Positions 53,830 to 63,538 of a stretch of 64,000 bases of DNA are shown piece by piece. This stretch comes from Pseudomonas sp. P8_241 (GTDB lineage Bacteria > Pseudomonadota > Gammaproteobacteria > Pseudomonadales > Pseudomonadaceae), in assembly GCF_034008315.1 (NCBI RefSeq), contig NZ_CP125377.1, forward strand, positions 1,934,001 through 1,998,000. Reading direction: 5' to 3'. The position numbers were made by a program, and so were the translations under genes. The notes under the pieces were generated by a model. It saw only the letters and a list, made by a program, of their open reading frames with translations. It did not search any database and was not told the origin of the DNA. Each line of letters opens with the position of its first letter. The stretch's first letter is position 1.

Positions 53830-54494
53830 GTGTTTTCGGCCTGTTGGTCGCCCGTGAGGCTCGCTTGTTGTTTCGCCGTCCGGCGGAGCTGGCCAATCCG
53901 TTGGTATTTTTCGCCATCGTCGTTTCGCTGTTCCCGTTGGCGGTCGGACCCGAGTCTCAATTGTTGCAAACCTTGTCTCCGGGGCTGGTCTGGGTCGCAG
54001 CCCTTTTATCGGTTTTGCTCTCGCTGGACGGGCTTTTTCGCAGTGATTTCGAGGATGGATCGCTTGAACAGTGGGTCCTTTCGCCGCACCCCTTGGCTCT
54101 TCTGGTTTTGGCCAAAGTGCTGGCACACTGGGCGTTTTCCGGCCTGGCACTGGTTTTGCTCGCGCCCTTGCTGGCGTTGATGCTCGGTTTGCCTGCCGCC
54201 TGTCTGCCGGTGTTGCTGCTTTCGTTGTTGCTCGGTACACCGGTGCTGAGCCTGCTCGGTGCAGTGGGCGCGGCGCTGACGGTCGGTTTGAAGCGCGGCG
54301 GCCTGTTGCTGGCGTTGCTGATTCTGCCGTTGTACATCCCGGTGTTGATCCTGGGCAGTGGCGCCTTGCAGGCTGCCTTGCAGGGCATGCCGGCAACCGG
54401 TTATCTGCTGTGGCTTGGTAGCCTGACCGCTTTGGCGATAACCCTGACACCTTTTGCAATAGCTGCTGGCCTGAAGATCAGCGTCGGCGAATAA
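53826..54494 (+). CDS. ccmB: CcmB, membrane subunit of the haem-release ABC complex
   Basis: 222 residues, six predicted membrane helices, with the CcmB N-terminus [27 protein letters not shown] and the loop [27 protein letters not shown]. It is the permease partner of CcmA. Two small inverted repeats (CTGATCA/TGATCAG at 54501-54519; GCTCTT/AAGAGC at 54531-54549) lie in the 73-base gap before ccmC. Confidence 0.96.
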   Translation: MSVFGLLVAREARLLFRRPAELANPLVFFAIVVSLFPLAVGPESQLLQTLSPGLVWVAALLSVLLSLDGLFRSDFEDGSLEQWVLSPHPLALLVLAKVLAHWAFSGLALVLLAPLLALMLGLPAACLPVLLLSLLLGTPVLSLLGAVGAALTVGLKRGGLLLALLILPLYIPVLILGSGALQAALQGMPATGYLLWLGSLTALAITLTPFAIAAGLKISVGE

Positions 54495-54567
54495 TGAGGT
54501 CTGATCATTTTTTGATCAGCAAAGACCCAGGCTCTTCACAGTAAAGAGCAACCGTGATGGAAACAGT

Positions 54568-55323
54568 ATGAACTGGACGTGGTTTCACAAGCTCGGCTCG
54601 CCCAAATGGTTTTACGGCATCAGCGGCAAAATGCTGCCATGGCTGAGCGTCGCGGCGTTGCTGCTGATCGGCGTTGGCGTGGTCTGGGGCCTGGCCTTCG
54701 CGCCGCCGGAAAAATGGCAGCAAAACAGCTACCGCATCATCTATATCCATGTCCCGGCCGCGATGCTGGCCCAGTCCATCTACGTGATGCTGGCGGTGTG
54801 CGGCATCGTCGGCCTGGTGTGGAAAATGAAAATGGCCGACGTCGCCCTGCAGTGCGCTGCGCCGGTCGGGGCCTGGATGACCGCCTTGGCGCTGGTCACC
54901 GGGGCGATCTGGGGCAAGCCGACGTGGGGCTCGTGGTGGGTCTGGGATGCACGACTGACGTCCATGCTGATTCTGCTTTTCCTGTACTTCGGTCTTATTG
55001 CGCTGGGCAACGCCATCAGCAATCGTGACAGCGCGGCCAAGGCTTGCGCGGTGCTGGCGATTGTCGGCGTGATCAACATCCCGATCATCAAGTACTCGGT
55101 GGAGTGGTGGAACACCCTGCACCAGGGCGCGACCTTCACCCTCACGGAAAAACCGGCGATGCCCGCCGAGATGTGGCTGCCGTTGCTGCTGACGGCGTTG
55201 GGTTTCTATTGTTTCTTCGGCGCGGTGTTGCTGCTGCGCATGCGCCTCGAAGTGCTCAAGCGCGAAGCGCGGGCCAGTTGGGTAAAAGCCGAAGTGGAAA
55301 ACAGCCTGGAGGTCGTTCGATGA
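54568..55323 (+). CDS. ccmC: CcmC, haem handler for CcmE
   Basis: 251 residues, six membrane helices. The tryptophan-rich haem-binding motif [22 protein letters not shown] (around residues 113-134) is complete, and periplasmic His residues flank it (HVPAAM; HQG). It loads haem onto CcmE. The stop overlaps the ccmD start. Confidence 0.97.
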   Translation: MNWTWFHKLGSPKWFYGISGKMLPWLSVAALLLIGVGVVWGLAFAPPEKWQQNSYRIIYIHVPAAMLAQSIYVMLAVCGIVGLVWKMKMADVALQCAAPVGAWMTALALVTGAIWGKPTWGSWWVWDARLTSMLILLFLYFGLIALGNAISNRDSAAKACAVLAIVGVINIPIIKYSVEWWNTLHQGATFTLTEKPAMPAEMWLPLLLTALGFYCFFGAVLLLRMRLEVLKREARASWVKAEVENSLEVVR

Positions 55324-55496
55324 GTTTTGCTTCATTCGGCGACTTCATCGCCATGGGCCATCATGGCCTGTATGTCTGGTCAGCCTATGGCATCTGCCTG
55401 GCGGTATTGGCCCTCAACGTGGCGGCGCCGATCCTGGCCCGCAAGCGGTATCTGCAACAAGAGGCGCGTCGTCTGCGCCGGGAGAACGGCAAGTGA
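55320..55496 (+). CDS. ccmD: CcmD, small membrane protein of haem export
   Basis: 58 residues, overlapping ccmC by 4 bases (ATGA) and ccmE by 4 (GTGA). Conserved beginning with FxxMGxHGxYVWxAYG, one membrane helix (about 15-40), and a basic cytoplasmic tail ([19 protein letters not shown]). It helps release holo-CcmE from CcmABC. Too short for many gene finders but clear from position and motif. Confidence 0.93.
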   Translation: MSFASFGDFIAMGHHGLYVWSAYGICLAVLALNVAAPILARKRYLQQEARRLRRENGK

Positions 55497-55948
55497 ATCC
55501 GCTGCGCAAAAAGCGTCTTATCATCATTCTCGCGATTCTGGTCGGGGTCGGCGCTGCCGTCGGCCTGGCCCTGAGCGCCCTGCAGCAGAACATCAACCTG
55601 TTTTACACGCCGACCCAGATCGCCAACGGCGAAGCCCCGCAAGACACGCGCATTCGTGCCGGCGGCATGGTCGAGGCAGGTTCCCTGCAGCGCTCCGGCG
55701 ACTCGCTGGACGTGAGGTTTGTCGTCACCGACTTCAACAAATCCGTGACCATCACCTATCGTGGCATCCTGCCGGATCTGTTCCGCGAAGGGCAGGGCAT
55801 CGTCGCCTTGGGCAAACTCAATGCTGAAGGCGTGGTGGTGGCCGATGAAGTGCTGGCCAAACACGATGAAAAGTACATGCCGCCGGAAGTGACCAAGGCC
55901 CTGAAAGACAGTGGCCAGTCGGCACCTACTCCTGCGAAAGAGGGCTAA
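55493..55948 (+). CDS. ccmE: CcmE, periplasmic haem chaperone
   Basis: 151 residues, GTG start. One N-terminal membrane anchor (about 8-28, [18 protein letters not shown]), then an OB-fold domain. The covalent haem-binding histidine is His124 in [12 protein letters not shown]. It ferries haem from CcmC to CcmF/CcmH. Located between ccmD and ccmF as in other pseudomonads. Confidence 0.97.
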   Translation: MNPLRKKRLIIILAILVGVGAAVGLALSALQQNINLFYTPTQIANGEAPQDTRIRAGGMVEAGSLQRSGDSLDVRFVVTDFNKSVTITYRGILPDLFREGQGIVALGKLNAEGVVVADEVLAKHDEKYMPPEVTKALKDSGQSAPTPAKEG

Positions 55949-55951
55949 CCG

Positions 55952-57940
55952 ATGACCGCTGGAATTTTTATCCCGGAGCTGGGCCACCTGGCCATGATCC
56001 TGGCGCTGTGTTTTGCGTTGGTTCAGGCCGTGGTGCCATTGGTCGGTGCCTGGCGCGGTGATCGTTTCTGGATGAGCCTGGCCCAGCCGGCCGCGTGGGG
56101 GCAGTTCGCGTTTTTGCTGTTCGCTTTCGGTTGCCTGACGTATGCCTTCATGGTCGACGACTTCTCCGTGGCTTACGTGGCCAACAACTCCAACAGCGCG
56201 CTGCCGTGGTACTACAAATTCAGCGCCGTGTGGGGTGCCCACGAAGGGTCCTTGTTGCTGTGGGCGTTGATTCTTGGCGGCTGGACCTTCGCAGTGTCAG
56301 TGTTCTCCCGGCAATTGCCGCAAGTCATGCTGGCCCGCGTGCTGGCGGTGATGGGCATGATCAGCACCGGTTTCCTGCTGTTCCTGATCCTCACCTCGAA
56401 CCCGTTCAAGCGCATCCTGCCGCAAATGCCGACCGACGGCGCCGACCTCAATCCGTTGCTGCAAGACATCGGACTGATCGTTCACCCGCCGATGCTGTAC
56501 ATGGGCTACGTCGGTTTCTCGGTGGCCTTCGCTTTCGCCATTGCCGCACTGATGGGCGGTCGCCTGGACGCCGCATGGGCGCGCTGGTCGCGTCCGTGGA
56601 CCATCGTGGCCTGGGCGTTCCTCGGCATCGGTATCACCCTCGGTTCGTGGTGGGCGTACTACGAACTCGGCTGGGGCGGCTGGTGGTTCTGGGACCCGGT
56701 GGAAAACGCCTCGTTCATGCCATGGCTGGTGGGCACCGCGCTGATTCACTCGTTGGCGGTCACGGAAAAACGTGGTGTGTTCAAAAGCTGGACCGTGTTG
56801 CTGGCCATCGCCGCGTTTTCGTTGAGCCTGCTGGGCACCTTCCTCGTGCGTTCCGGCGTGCTGACGTCGGTGCATGCGTTTGCCTCCGACCCGGAGCGCG
56901 GCGTGTTCATCCTGATTTTCCTGCTCTTCGTGGTCGGCGGTTCGCTGACGCTGTTCGCCCTGCGCGCACCGGTGGTCAAGAGTCAGGTCGGCTTCAACCT
57001 GTGGTCTCGGGAAACCCTGCTGCTGGGCAACAATCTGGTGCTGGTGGTAGCGGCTTCGATGATCCTGCTCGGCACCTTGTACCCGCTGATTCTCGATGCC
57101 ATGACCGGCGCCAAGCTGTCCGTCGGTCCGCCGTACTTCAACGCACTGTTCATTCCGTTGATGGCGCTGCTGATGATGGTGATGGCGGTCGGCGTGATCG
57201 TGCGCTGGAAAGACACACCGGTGAAATGGCTGGTGAGCATGCTTACGCCAGTGCTGCTCGGCAGCGCTGCGCTCGCGGTCGTAGCGGGCGTCGCCTACGG
57301 CGATTTCAACTGGGCGGTGCTTGCGACCTTCATGCTCGCGGCCTGGGTGTTGCTGGCCGGTGTGCGTGACATCTTCGACAAGACGCGCCACAAAGGCCTG
57401 ATCAAAGGCCTGCCAACCCTGACCCGCAGCTATTGGGGCATGCAGGTTGCGCACCTGGGCATTGCCGTGTGTGCGTTGGGTGTCGTGTTGTCCAGCCAGA
57501 ACAGTGCCGAGCGCGACCTGCGTCTGGCGCCGGGCGAATCCATGGACCTGGGCGGTTATCAGTTCGTGTTCGAAGGCGCCAAGCATTACGAAGGCCCGAA
57601 CTTCACCTCGGACAAGGGCACCGTTCGCGTGATCCGCGATGGCAAGGAAATCAGCGTGCTGCACCCGGAAAAACGCCTCTACACCGTGCAAAACTCGGTG
57701 ATGACCGAAGCCGGGATCGACGCAGGTTTCACCCGTGACCTCTATGTCGCCCTTGGCGAACCGTTGGGCGATGGCGCGTGGGCCGTGCGCGTGCACGTCA
57801 AACCGTTCGTGCGCTGGATCTGGTTCGGCGGTCTGCTGACAGGTCTGGGTGGATTGCTGGCGGCGCTGGATCGTCGTTATCGGGTCAAGGTGAAAAGCCG
57901 TGTGCGTGAAGCGCTGGGCCTGTCGGGAGCGACTGCATGA
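55952..57940 (+). CDS. ccmF: CcmF, haem lyase subunit
   Basis: 662 residues with about 14-15 membrane segments, WWD motif (GWGGWWFWDPVENASFMPWL, around 240-260) and conserved His residues for a b-type haem and substrate haem (VWGAHEGSLLLW; LIVHPPMLYMGY). It joins haem to reduced apocytochrome c with CcmH and CcmI. GCTAACCG before ATG; overlaps ccmG by 4 bases. Confidence 0.97.
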   Translation: MTAGIFIPELGHLAMILALCFALVQAVVPLVGAWRGDRFWMSLAQPAAWGQFAFLLFAFGCLTYAFMVDDFSVAYVANNSNSALPWYYKFSAVWGAHEGSLLLWALILGGWTFAVSVFSRQLPQVMLARVLAVMGMISTGFLLFLILTSNPFKRILPQMPTDGADLNPLLQDIGLIVHPPMLYMGYVGFSVAFAFAIAALMGGRLDAAWARWSRPWTIVAWAFLGIGITLGSWWAYYELGWGGWWFWDPVENASFMPWLVGTALIHSLAVTEKRGVFKSWTVLLAIAAFSLSLLGTFLVRSGVLTSVHAFASDPERGVFILIFLLFVVGGSLTLFALRAPVVKSQVGFNLWSRETLLLGNNLVLVVAASMILLGTLYPLILDAMTGAKLSVGPPYFNALFIPLMALLMMVMAVGVIVRWKDTPVKWLVSMLTPVLLGSAALAVVAGVAYGDFNWAVLATFMLAAWVLLAGVRDIFDKTRHKGLIKGLPTLTRSYWGMQVAHLGIAVCALGVVLSSQNSAERDLRLAPGESMDLGGYQFVFEGAKHYEGPNFTSDKGTVRVIRDGKEISVLHPEKRLYTVQNSVMTEAGIDAGFTRDLYVALGEPLGDGAWAVRVHVKPFVRWIWFGGLLTGLGGLLAALDRRYRVKVKSRVREALGLSGATA

Positions 57941-58473
57941 AACGTTGGTTGATGGTGTTGCCGCTGGCGATTTTTCTGGTGGTGGCGGTGTTCCTTTATC
58001 GCGGTCTGTACCTGGACCCGGCCGAGCTGCCTTCGGCGATGATCGGCAAGCCGTTCCCAGAGTTTTCGCTGCCAGCGGTGCAGGGTGAAAAGACCCTGAC
58101 CAAGGCCGATATTCTCGGAAAACCGGCGCTGGTCAACGTGTGGGGCACCTGGTGCATTTCCTGCCGGGTCGAGCACCCGGTGCTGAACAAACTGGCCGGG
58201 CAGGGCGTGGTGATCTATGGCATCAACTACAAGGACGTCAATGCCGATGCCTTGAAGTGGCTGGCAGACTTCCACAACCCGTACGTCTTGGACATTCGAG
58301 ACGATGAAGGCTCATTGGGCCTGAACCTCGGTGTCTACGGTGCTCCGGAAACCTTCTTCATCGACGCCAAGGGCATCATCCGCGACAAGTTCGTCGGCGT
58401 GATCGACGAACAGGTCTGGCGCGAAAAACTGGCGGCGAAGTATCAGGCGCTGGTCGACGAGGCCAAGCCATGA
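57937..58473 (+). CDS. ccmG: CcmG (DsbE), thiol-disulfide oxidoreductase
   Basis: 178 residues. N-terminal membrane anchor (about 5-24) and thioredoxin fold with active site WCISC (Cys73, Cys76) and the family GVYGAPETFFID cis-Pro region. Reduces the CxxCH cysteines of apocytochromes directly or through CcmH. Overlaps ccmF and ccmH by 4 bases each. Confidence 0.96.
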   Translation: MKRWLMVLPLAIFLVVAVFLYRGLYLDPAELPSAMIGKPFPEFSLPAVQGEKTLTKADILGKPALVNVWGTWCISCRVEHPVLNKLAGQGVVIYGINYKDVNADALKWLADFHNPYVLDIRDDEGSLGLNLGVYGAPETFFIDAKGIIRDKFVGVIDEQVWREKLAAKYQALVDEAKP

Positions 58474-58940
58474 AGCGCTGGATCGCTGCCGCCATTCTCG
58501 GCTTGAGCATGGCCGGCATGGCCCACGCGGCCATCGACACCTATGAGTTCGCCAAGGAAGGTGATCGCGAGCGTTTTCGCGAGCTGACCAAAGAACTGCG
58601 TTGCCCAAAGTGCCAGAACCAGGACATTGCCGACTCCAACGCACCGATTGCCGCTGACTTGCGCAAAGAGATTTTTCGCATGCTCGGCGAGGGCAAGGAC
58701 AACCAGCAGATCATCGACTTCATGGTCGATCGCTACGGTGATTTCGTCCGCTACAAACCGGCGTTGAATGCCAAGACCGCATTGCTCTGGTTCGGCCCCG
58801 CCGGCCTGTTGCTCGGTGGTGTGGTGATTATTGCGGTGATCGTCCGCCGTCGTCGCGTGCAGCGCGCCGACATCCAGGATGAGCTGTCTCCCGAGGAACG
58901 TTCGCGCCTCGACAACCTGTTGGATAAAAACCAAGAATGA
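58470..58940 (+). CDS. ccmH: CcmH (CycL), apocytochrome thiol-reducing protein
   Basis: 156 residues: Sec signal ([12 protein letters not shown]), short helical domain with the redox motif LRCPKCQNQ (Cys45, Cys48) and [10 protein letters not shown], and one C-terminal membrane helix (about 105-125). Part of the CcmFHI lyase. In this species ccmH and ccmI are separate genes, unlike the E. coli fusion. Overlaps ccmI by 4 bases. Confidence 0.96.
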   Translation: MKRWIAAAILGLSMAGMAHAAIDTYEFAKEGDRERFRELTKELRCPKCQNQDIADSNAPIAADLRKEIFRMLGEGKDNQQIIDFMVDRYGDFVRYKPALNAKTALLWFGPAGLLLGGVVIIAVIVRRRRVQRADIQDELSPEERSRLDNLLDKNQE

Positions 58941-60139
58941 TTGATTTCTGGCTCGCTGCAGGTCTGCTGCTTCTGGTTGCCCTGAGTTTTCTGTTGATTC
59001 CGGTTCTGCGCAGTCGTCGTGCCCAGCTCGAAGAGGATCGTACCGCCCTGAACGTCGCGCTTTATCAGGAGCGCGTGGCTGAGTTGCAGGCTCAGCAGGA
59101 AGAAGGCGTACTGGATGCGGCGCAAATGGACACCGGCCGCGCCGAAGCCGCCCGCGAGTTGCTGGCGGATACCGAGGGCGTCGAGGCACCTCGGGTATCG
59201 CGTCTGGGCAAACCCTTGCCGTTGCTCGCAGCGATTCTGGTGCCCGTCCTGGGCCTTGGGCTGTACCTGCATTTTGGTGCCAGCGACAAAGTCGAGCTGA
59301 CCCGTGAATTCGCCCATGCGCCGCAATCGATGGAAGAGATGACCAAGCGCCTGGAGCGCACGGTTGCCGCTCAACCGGATTCTGCCGAAGGCGTATATTT
59401 CCTCGGTCGTACCTACATGGCCCAGGATCGGCCTGCGGAGGCGGCGAAGATGTTCGAACGCACCGTAAACCTGGCGGGTCGTGAGCCTGAACTGCTCGGC
59501 CAATGGGCTCAGGCCCAGTACTTTGCCGACGGAAAGAAGTGGTCGGACAAGGTCCAGGCCCTGACCGATGAAGCACTCAAGGCTGATCCGAATGAAGTCA
59601 CCAGCCTTGGCCTGCTCGGCATTGCCGCTTTTGAAAGCGAGCGTTATCAGGACGCCATCGATTACTGGAACCGCCTGCTGGCGCAATTGCCACCGCAAGA
59701 CAATTCCCGCGAAGCCCTGCAAGGCGGGATTACCCGCGCCACCGAGAAGCTGGTGGCCAGCGGCGGCAAGGTCGCGCAAGCACCGGCGGCAAAGGCCTCG
59801 GCAGTGCTCAAGGTCAGCGTCGATCTGGCGGCCGAACTCAAAGGCAAGGTCCAGCCCGGCGACAGCGTCTTCATCTTCGCCCGGGCGATTTCCGGTCCTC
59901 CGGCTCCGCTGGCGGTCAAGCGCATGACCGTGGCCGATCTGCCGGTAACCGTCGAACTGGGTGATGCCGATGCGATGATGCCGCAATTGAAACTGTCGAA
60001 CTTCCCTGAAGTCCAACTGGTTGCACGCGTTTCCCGTGCCGGCAAACCGACCGCCGGCGAATGGATCGGTCGCAGCCAGCCGCTGGCCAGCAGCACCACC
60101 GCGCCGCAAACACTGACCATCGACAGCCCGGACAAATAA
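58937..60139 (+). CDS. ccmI: CcmI (CycH), apocytochrome c chaperone with TPR repeats
   Basis: 400 residues. Two membrane helices (about 3-23 and 95-113), TPR-type repeats in the middle ([52 protein letters not shown]) and a C-terminal beta domain ([40 protein letters not shown]). It holds the C-terminal end of apocytochromes for the lyase. Last of the ccm genes. Confidence 0.96.
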   Translation: MIDFWLAAGLLLLVALSFLLIPVLRSRRAQLEEDRTALNVALYQERVAELQAQQEEGVLDAAQMDTGRAEAARELLADTEGVEAPRVSRLGKPLPLLAAILVPVLGLGLYLHFGASDKVELTREFAHAPQSMEEMTKRLERTVAAQPDSAEGVYFLGRTYMAQDRPAEAAKMFERTVNLAGREPELLGQWAQAQYFADGKKWSDKVQALTDEALKADPNEVTSLGLLGIAAFESERYQDAIDYWNRLLAQLPPQDNSREALQGGITRATEKLVASGGKVAQAPAAKASAVLKVSVDLAAELKGKVQPGDSVFIFARAISGPPAPLAVKRMTVADLPVTVELGDADAMMPQLKLSNFPEVQLVARVSRAGKPTAGEWIGRSQPLASSTTAPQTLTIDSPDK

Positions 60140-60153
60140 CAGGAAACGCCACC

Positions 60154-60561
60154 ATGACCGCCATTGCTCGTATTGCCCTGCTCAGCGCTGTTTTGGGGTT
60201 AAGTGCTTGTGCGGTCCAGCGGCCGCCGGAGCAGCCGACTCCGGCACCGATCCCGCCGTCGCAGCCAAGCCCTACGCCATCGACGTCGCCCACTCCGAGC
60301 AAACCGAGCATCCCGGCCAAACCGGCCAAGCCGTTGCCGCGCACCTCCGCCAGCTTCGCGCCGCCGCCGGGTGGGAACAGTCATTGGGATCAGAAGATGG
60401 GGGTCTATGTGCTTGATGACCAGCCCAATACCTTCTATCGCCAGCGGACTTACTACCGTTGGGATAATGGCTGGAGCCGTTCGATCAGTCCGAAAGGGCC
60501 TTGGGAGGAGACGGATATCCACGGGGTGCCGGGTGGATTGGGACGGCAGTTCGAGCAGTAA
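60154..60561 (+). CDS. Small proline-rich lipoprotein, unknown function
   Basis: 135 residues from ATG 60154 with AGGAAA upstream; the frame extends 5' into ccmI without support. Lipoprotein signal with lipobox LSAC (Cys19), then about 55 residues rich in Pro/Ser/Thr (a likely flexible tether), then a compact C-terminal part with aromatic residues (HWDQKMGVYVLDDQPNTFYRQRTYYRWDNGWSRS). Likely an outer- or inner-membrane lipoprotein co-transcribed with ccm; no function recognised. A clear terminator follows. Confidence 0.8.
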   Translation: MTAIARIALLSAVLGLSACAVQRPPEQPTPAPIPPSQPSPTPSTSPTPSKPSIPAKPAKPLPRTSASFAPPPGGNSHWDQKMGVYVLDDQPNTFYRQRTYYRWDNGWSRSISPKGPWEETDIHGVPGGLGRQFEQ

Positions 60562-60568
60562 CGCAGAC

Positions 60569-60593
60569 AGGCGACCTTCGGGTCGCCTTTTTT
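60569..60593 (+). terminator. Rho-independent terminator of the ccm operon
   Basis: AGGCGACC (60569-60576), tetraloop TTCG, GGTCGCCT (60581-60588), then T-run to 60593. Confidence 0.93.
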
Positions 60594-60666
60594 GTGGGCG
60601 TTGAACAGTGTTTTTCGGGCCGCGTGTGAACTCTGTGGGAATGGGCTTGCTCGCGAAGGCGGCCTG

Positions 60667-61003
60667 ACTTTGGTTGACCGGGTACATATCCATTGCTGCG
60701 GTAACGACGGCTTATGGTTTCGCCCTTACGGCGACTCACTTTTTTACAAGCGCCTAAAAAAGTAAGCAAAAAACGCTCGCCCCTTACGTACGGCCCCTCG
60801 CTGAGGCTCGGCGTTCCTTCGCTCCGGCATTCATCCGGGGGCATTGCCCTCCGGTCTGCTTCGCTACGACCTACATGCAATGAGTTCGACTGCGTCGAAC
60901 GGCGCTGCGCGCCAATCCCCGGATAAACACCTCCACTCAGCCTCCCGAGGGGGCGGGTGGATCAAAAGCGGAAGGCGAGCTAACGCTCGGCCTGATGAGT
61001 GGT
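60667..61003. repeat. Probable dispersed intergenic repeat
   Basis: The stretch includes GTTGACCGGGTACATATCC, GGTTTCGCCCTTACGGCGAC and a perfect inverted repeat ACTTTTTTA/TAAAAAAGT (60738-60763). I recall close relatives of these phrases scattered between genes of many fluorescent pseudomonads. Boundaries are approximate. Confidence 0.6.
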
Positions 61004-61030
61004 GAAGAGCGTGGGTGTACGCTGATCAAT

Positions 61031-61190
61031 TGTAGGAGCTGGCTTGCCAGCGATGGCGGCCTGCCAGCTGACCTGATCTCGCGGATGTATCACTCCGCTG
61101 GAGCTGCCGAAGGCTGCGATCTTTTGATCTTGCCTGTAAAAAACAGAGTCAAAAGATCGCAGCCTCGTTGCACTCGACAGCTCCTACAGG
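61031..61190. repeat. REP unit plus long REP doublet upstream of phnC
   Basis: TGTAGGAGCTGGCTTGCCAGCGATGG at 61031-61056 (split), then a perfect 17-bp inverted repeat AGGCTGCGATCTTTTGA (61111-61127) / TCAAAAGATCGCAGCCT (61149-61165) within a larger doublet ending in AGCTCCTACAG. Confidence 0.88.
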
Positions 61191-61367
61191 GAAATACGCA
61201 CGCATCAGAACCAGGCCGGCCAGTAGGCCGCCTCGGACGCGATTGCGGTAGATGCCCCTCATGAAAAACCAGGGCGAATACCAGCCTGAATTAAGGCTGC
61301 AGGGTGCCCCAGTGGACACCCAATCCGGTCACAACCGCGACCAAACGCGCCAGCCCTCCAGCTCAAC

Positions 61368-61385
61368 CTTTCACAAAACCTTCAT
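61368..61385 (+). promoter_or_regulatory. Candidate Pho box upstream of phnC
   Basis: CTTTCAC-AAAA-CCTTCAT: two 7-base direct repeats, each matching CTGTCAT at 5 of 7, with the required 4-base A/T spacer. About 115 bases upstream of phnC. Phosphonate uptake is PhoB-controlled in related bacteria. Confidence 0.55.
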
Positions 61386-61498
61386 CAAATGATTCACCCA
61401 GTGAAATGTGCAAGTCATAGGGCTGACATGCCCCGTGCCTAAAGTCTGTTGAACTCAAATACGGCCACGGACGGCTGTTCAACCAGACAGAGATGCCC

Positions 61499-62332
61499 AT
61501 GAACGCAGCTATCCATGTCGATCATCTGAACAAGACCTTTGCGCGTAAAACTGCACTGGTTGACCTCGAACTGACCATCGCGGCCGGTGAGATGGTCGCG
61601 CTGATCGGCGCGTCCGGCTCCGGCAAATCCACCTTGTTGCGCCATCTCGCGGGCCTGGCTTGCTGCGATAAAAACAACGGCGGCAGCGTCAAGGTGCTGG
61701 GCCGCGAGGTGCAGGCGTCGGGTCGGCTCAATGGCAAGGTGCGCCGCCTGCGCGCCGACATCGGCTATATCTTCCAGCAGTTCAACCTGGTCAACCGCCT
61801 GAGCGTGCTCGACAACGTGCTGCTCGGTTGCCTGGGGCGCATGCCGCGCTGGCGTGGCAACCTGGGCCTGTTCAATGCCGAGGAAAAACAGTTCGCCATG
61901 GAGTCCCTGGCCCGCGTCGGCCTGGCTGACCTCGCCGCACAGCGGGCCTCGACCCTGTCCGGTGGGCAGCAGCAACGCGTGGCGATTGCCCGTGCACTGA
62001 CCCAACGTGCCGAAGTCATCCTTGCGGACGAGCCGATCGCCTCTCTGGATCCGGAATCGGCGCGCAAGGTTATGGAAATCCTCGCCGACATCAATCGCCG
62101 CGACGGCAAGACCGTGGTGGTGACCCTGCATCAGGTCGACTACGCCACCCGCTATTGCCCACGCGCGGTAGCACTGAAGGCCGGCCGGATTCATTTCGAT
62201 GGCCCGGGTACCGAGCTCAGTGGCGCGTTCCTCAACGATTTGTACGGGGCCGATATCGACACCAGCCTCATGTGCTCCGAGCCACTGCGTCACAACGAAT
62301 CAGCGCCCCGGCTGGTGCTGGCGCGTGTTTGA
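61499..62332 (+). CDS. phnC: PhnC, phosphonate ABC importer ATP-binding protein
   Basis: 277 residues from ATG 61499; ATG 61493 adds two residues. ABC ATPase with Walker [11 protein letters not shown]-loop [19 protein letters not shown], signature [15 protein letters not shown] and Walker [13 protein letters not shown]. The LLGCLGR stretch is typical of PhnC. It powers uptake of phosphonates or related phosphorus compounds with PhnD and PhnE. phnD starts 43 bases downstream. Confidence 0.93.
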   Translation: MNAAIHVDHLNKTFARKTALVDLELTIAAGEMVALIGASGSGKSTLLRHLAGLACCDKNNGGSVKVLGREVQASGRLNGKVRRLRADIGYIFQQFNLVNRLSVLDNVLLGCLGRMPRWRGNLGLFNAEEKQFAMESLARVGLADLAAQRASTLSGGQQQRVAIARALTQRAEVILADEPIASLDPESARKVMEILADINRRDGKTVVVTLHQVDYATRYCPRAVALKAGRIHFDGPGTELSGAFLNDLYGADIDTSLMCSEPLRHNESAPRLVLARV

Positions 62333-62375
62333 TCACTGCGTATTCCTTAACCGTTCACTCTCAGGAAGCCTTTCC

Positions 62376-63389
62376 ATGTTGAACCGTATCGGTCGCGTTT
62401 TTGCGGGTGCAGCTCTGCTCACCGGTTGCTTGATGGGCACTGCCCAGGCTGAAGAAAAAGCCATCAACTTCGGCATCATGTCCACCGAGTCTTCGCAAAA
62501 CCTCAAGAGCATCTGGCAGCCATTCCTTGATGACATGCACAAACAGACCGGCCTGAAGATCAATGCCACGTTTGCCTCTGACTATGCGGGTCTGATCCAG
62601 GGCATGCGTTTCAACAAGGTCGATGTCGCCTGGCTGGGCAACAAGGCCGCCATCGAAGCCGTGGACCGTTCCAACGGCGAAATCTTCGCCCAGACCGCTG
62701 CAGCCAGTGGCGCTGCCGGTTACTGGAGCGTGTTGATCGCACGCAAGGACAGTCCGATCAACTCGGTCGACGACATGCTGAAAAACGCCAAAAACCTGAC
62801 CTTCGGCAACGGTGATCCGAACTCGACGTCCGGCTACCTCGTACCGGGCTATTACGTGTTCGCCAAGAACCATGTCGATGCGGCCACCGCGTTCAAGCGC
62901 ACGCTCAACTCCAGCCATGAGGTCAACGCCTTGAGTGTGGCCAAGGGGCAGCTGGATGTGGCGACCTTCAACACCGAGAGCTGGGATCGCCTGGAGGTCA
63001 CCCAGCCTGATAAAGCTGCGCTGCTGAAGGTGATCTGGAAGTCGCCGCTGATCCCCGCCGACCCGTTGGTGTGGAGCAAAGCGCTGAGTGACAGCGAGAA
63101 AACCAAGATCCGCGATTTCATTTTCAGCTACGGCGATACCGACGAAGAGAAAGCGGTGCTCAAGGGCATGCAATTGGGCAAGTTCCTGACATCCAGCGAC
63201 GACCAGTTGCTGCCGATTCGCCAGCTCGAATTGTTCAAGCAACGGACCACGATCAGTGCGGACACCAAGCTTGAGGCGGCGGACAAGGCCAAGAAACTGG
63301 CCGACATCGACGCCGAACTGGCCAAGCTGCAAGAGCGCATCACCGTGCTCGATAAAACCGCCGACAAAAAATCCGCAGCCAACGGCTAA
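62376..63389 (+). CDS. phnD: PhnD, phosphonate-binding periplasmic protein
   Basis: 337 residues from ATG 62376 with AGGAAG upstream; a longer frame into phnC is excluded. The signal peptide has both a possible lipobox LTGC (Cys18) and a signal-peptidase I site AQA (after 25), so lipid attachment is uncertain. Mature protein has the PhnD fold: INFGIMSTESSQNLKSIWQPF, FASDYAGLIQGMRFNKVDVAWLGN, FGNGDPNSTSGYLVPGYYVF. C-terminal about 60 residues are helical and lysine-rich. It captures substrate for PhnCE. Confidence 0.94.
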   Translation: MLNRIGRVFAGAALLTGCLMGTAQAEEKAINFGIMSTESSQNLKSIWQPFLDDMHKQTGLKINATFASDYAGLIQGMRFNKVDVAWLGNKAAIEAVDRSNGEIFAQTAAASGAAGYWSVLIARKDSPINSVDDMLKNAKNLTFGNGDPNSTSGYLVPGYYVFAKNHVDAATAFKRTLNSSHEVNALSVAKGQLDVATFNTESWDRLEVTQPDKAALLKVIWKSPLIPADPLVWSKALSDSEKTKIRDFIFSYGDTDEEKAVLKGMQLGKFLTSSDDQLLPIRQLELFKQRTTISADTKLEAADKAKKLADIDAELAKLQERITVLDKTADKKSAANG

Positions 63390-63392
63390 CCC

Positions 63393-63508
63393 CTGTAGGA
63401 GCGAGCCGGCTCCGGGCGGCGTTCCGACGATGAACATAAGGACACCGCGTTTCTCCCGGTTTCCCGCGTCATCGTTGACGACCATCGCGAGCAGGCTCGC
63501 TCCTACAG
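63393..63508. repeat. REP-type inverted pair between phnD and phnE
   Basis: CTGTAGGAGCGAGCCGGCTC (63393-63412) faces GAGCAGGCTCGCTCCTACAG (ending 63508). It lies inside what is otherwise one operon, 30 bases before the phnE start, and probably adjusts relative transcript amounts. Confidence 0.9.
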
Positions 63509-63538
63509 GTTCTGCATTACGCAATCTAGAGAACCCTC

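Larger units (their letters stand above)
60594..61498. other. Long repeat-rich non-coding region between ccm and phn
   Basis: About 0.9 kb with no gene I can support. In order: a lone REP-like unit (about 60631-60664), a stretch that looks like a dispersed Pseudomonas repeat (60667-61003), a REP unit (61031-61060), a long inverted REP doublet (61101-61190), and the phnC promoter region with a candidate Pho box. Short open frames here have no ribosome sites or protein-like composition. Confidence 0.7.

Noticed and set aside
60714..61264. Short open frames in the ccm-phn spacer
   Set aside because: They lie in REP and dispersed-repeat DNA, lack ribosome sites and have repeat-derived composition.
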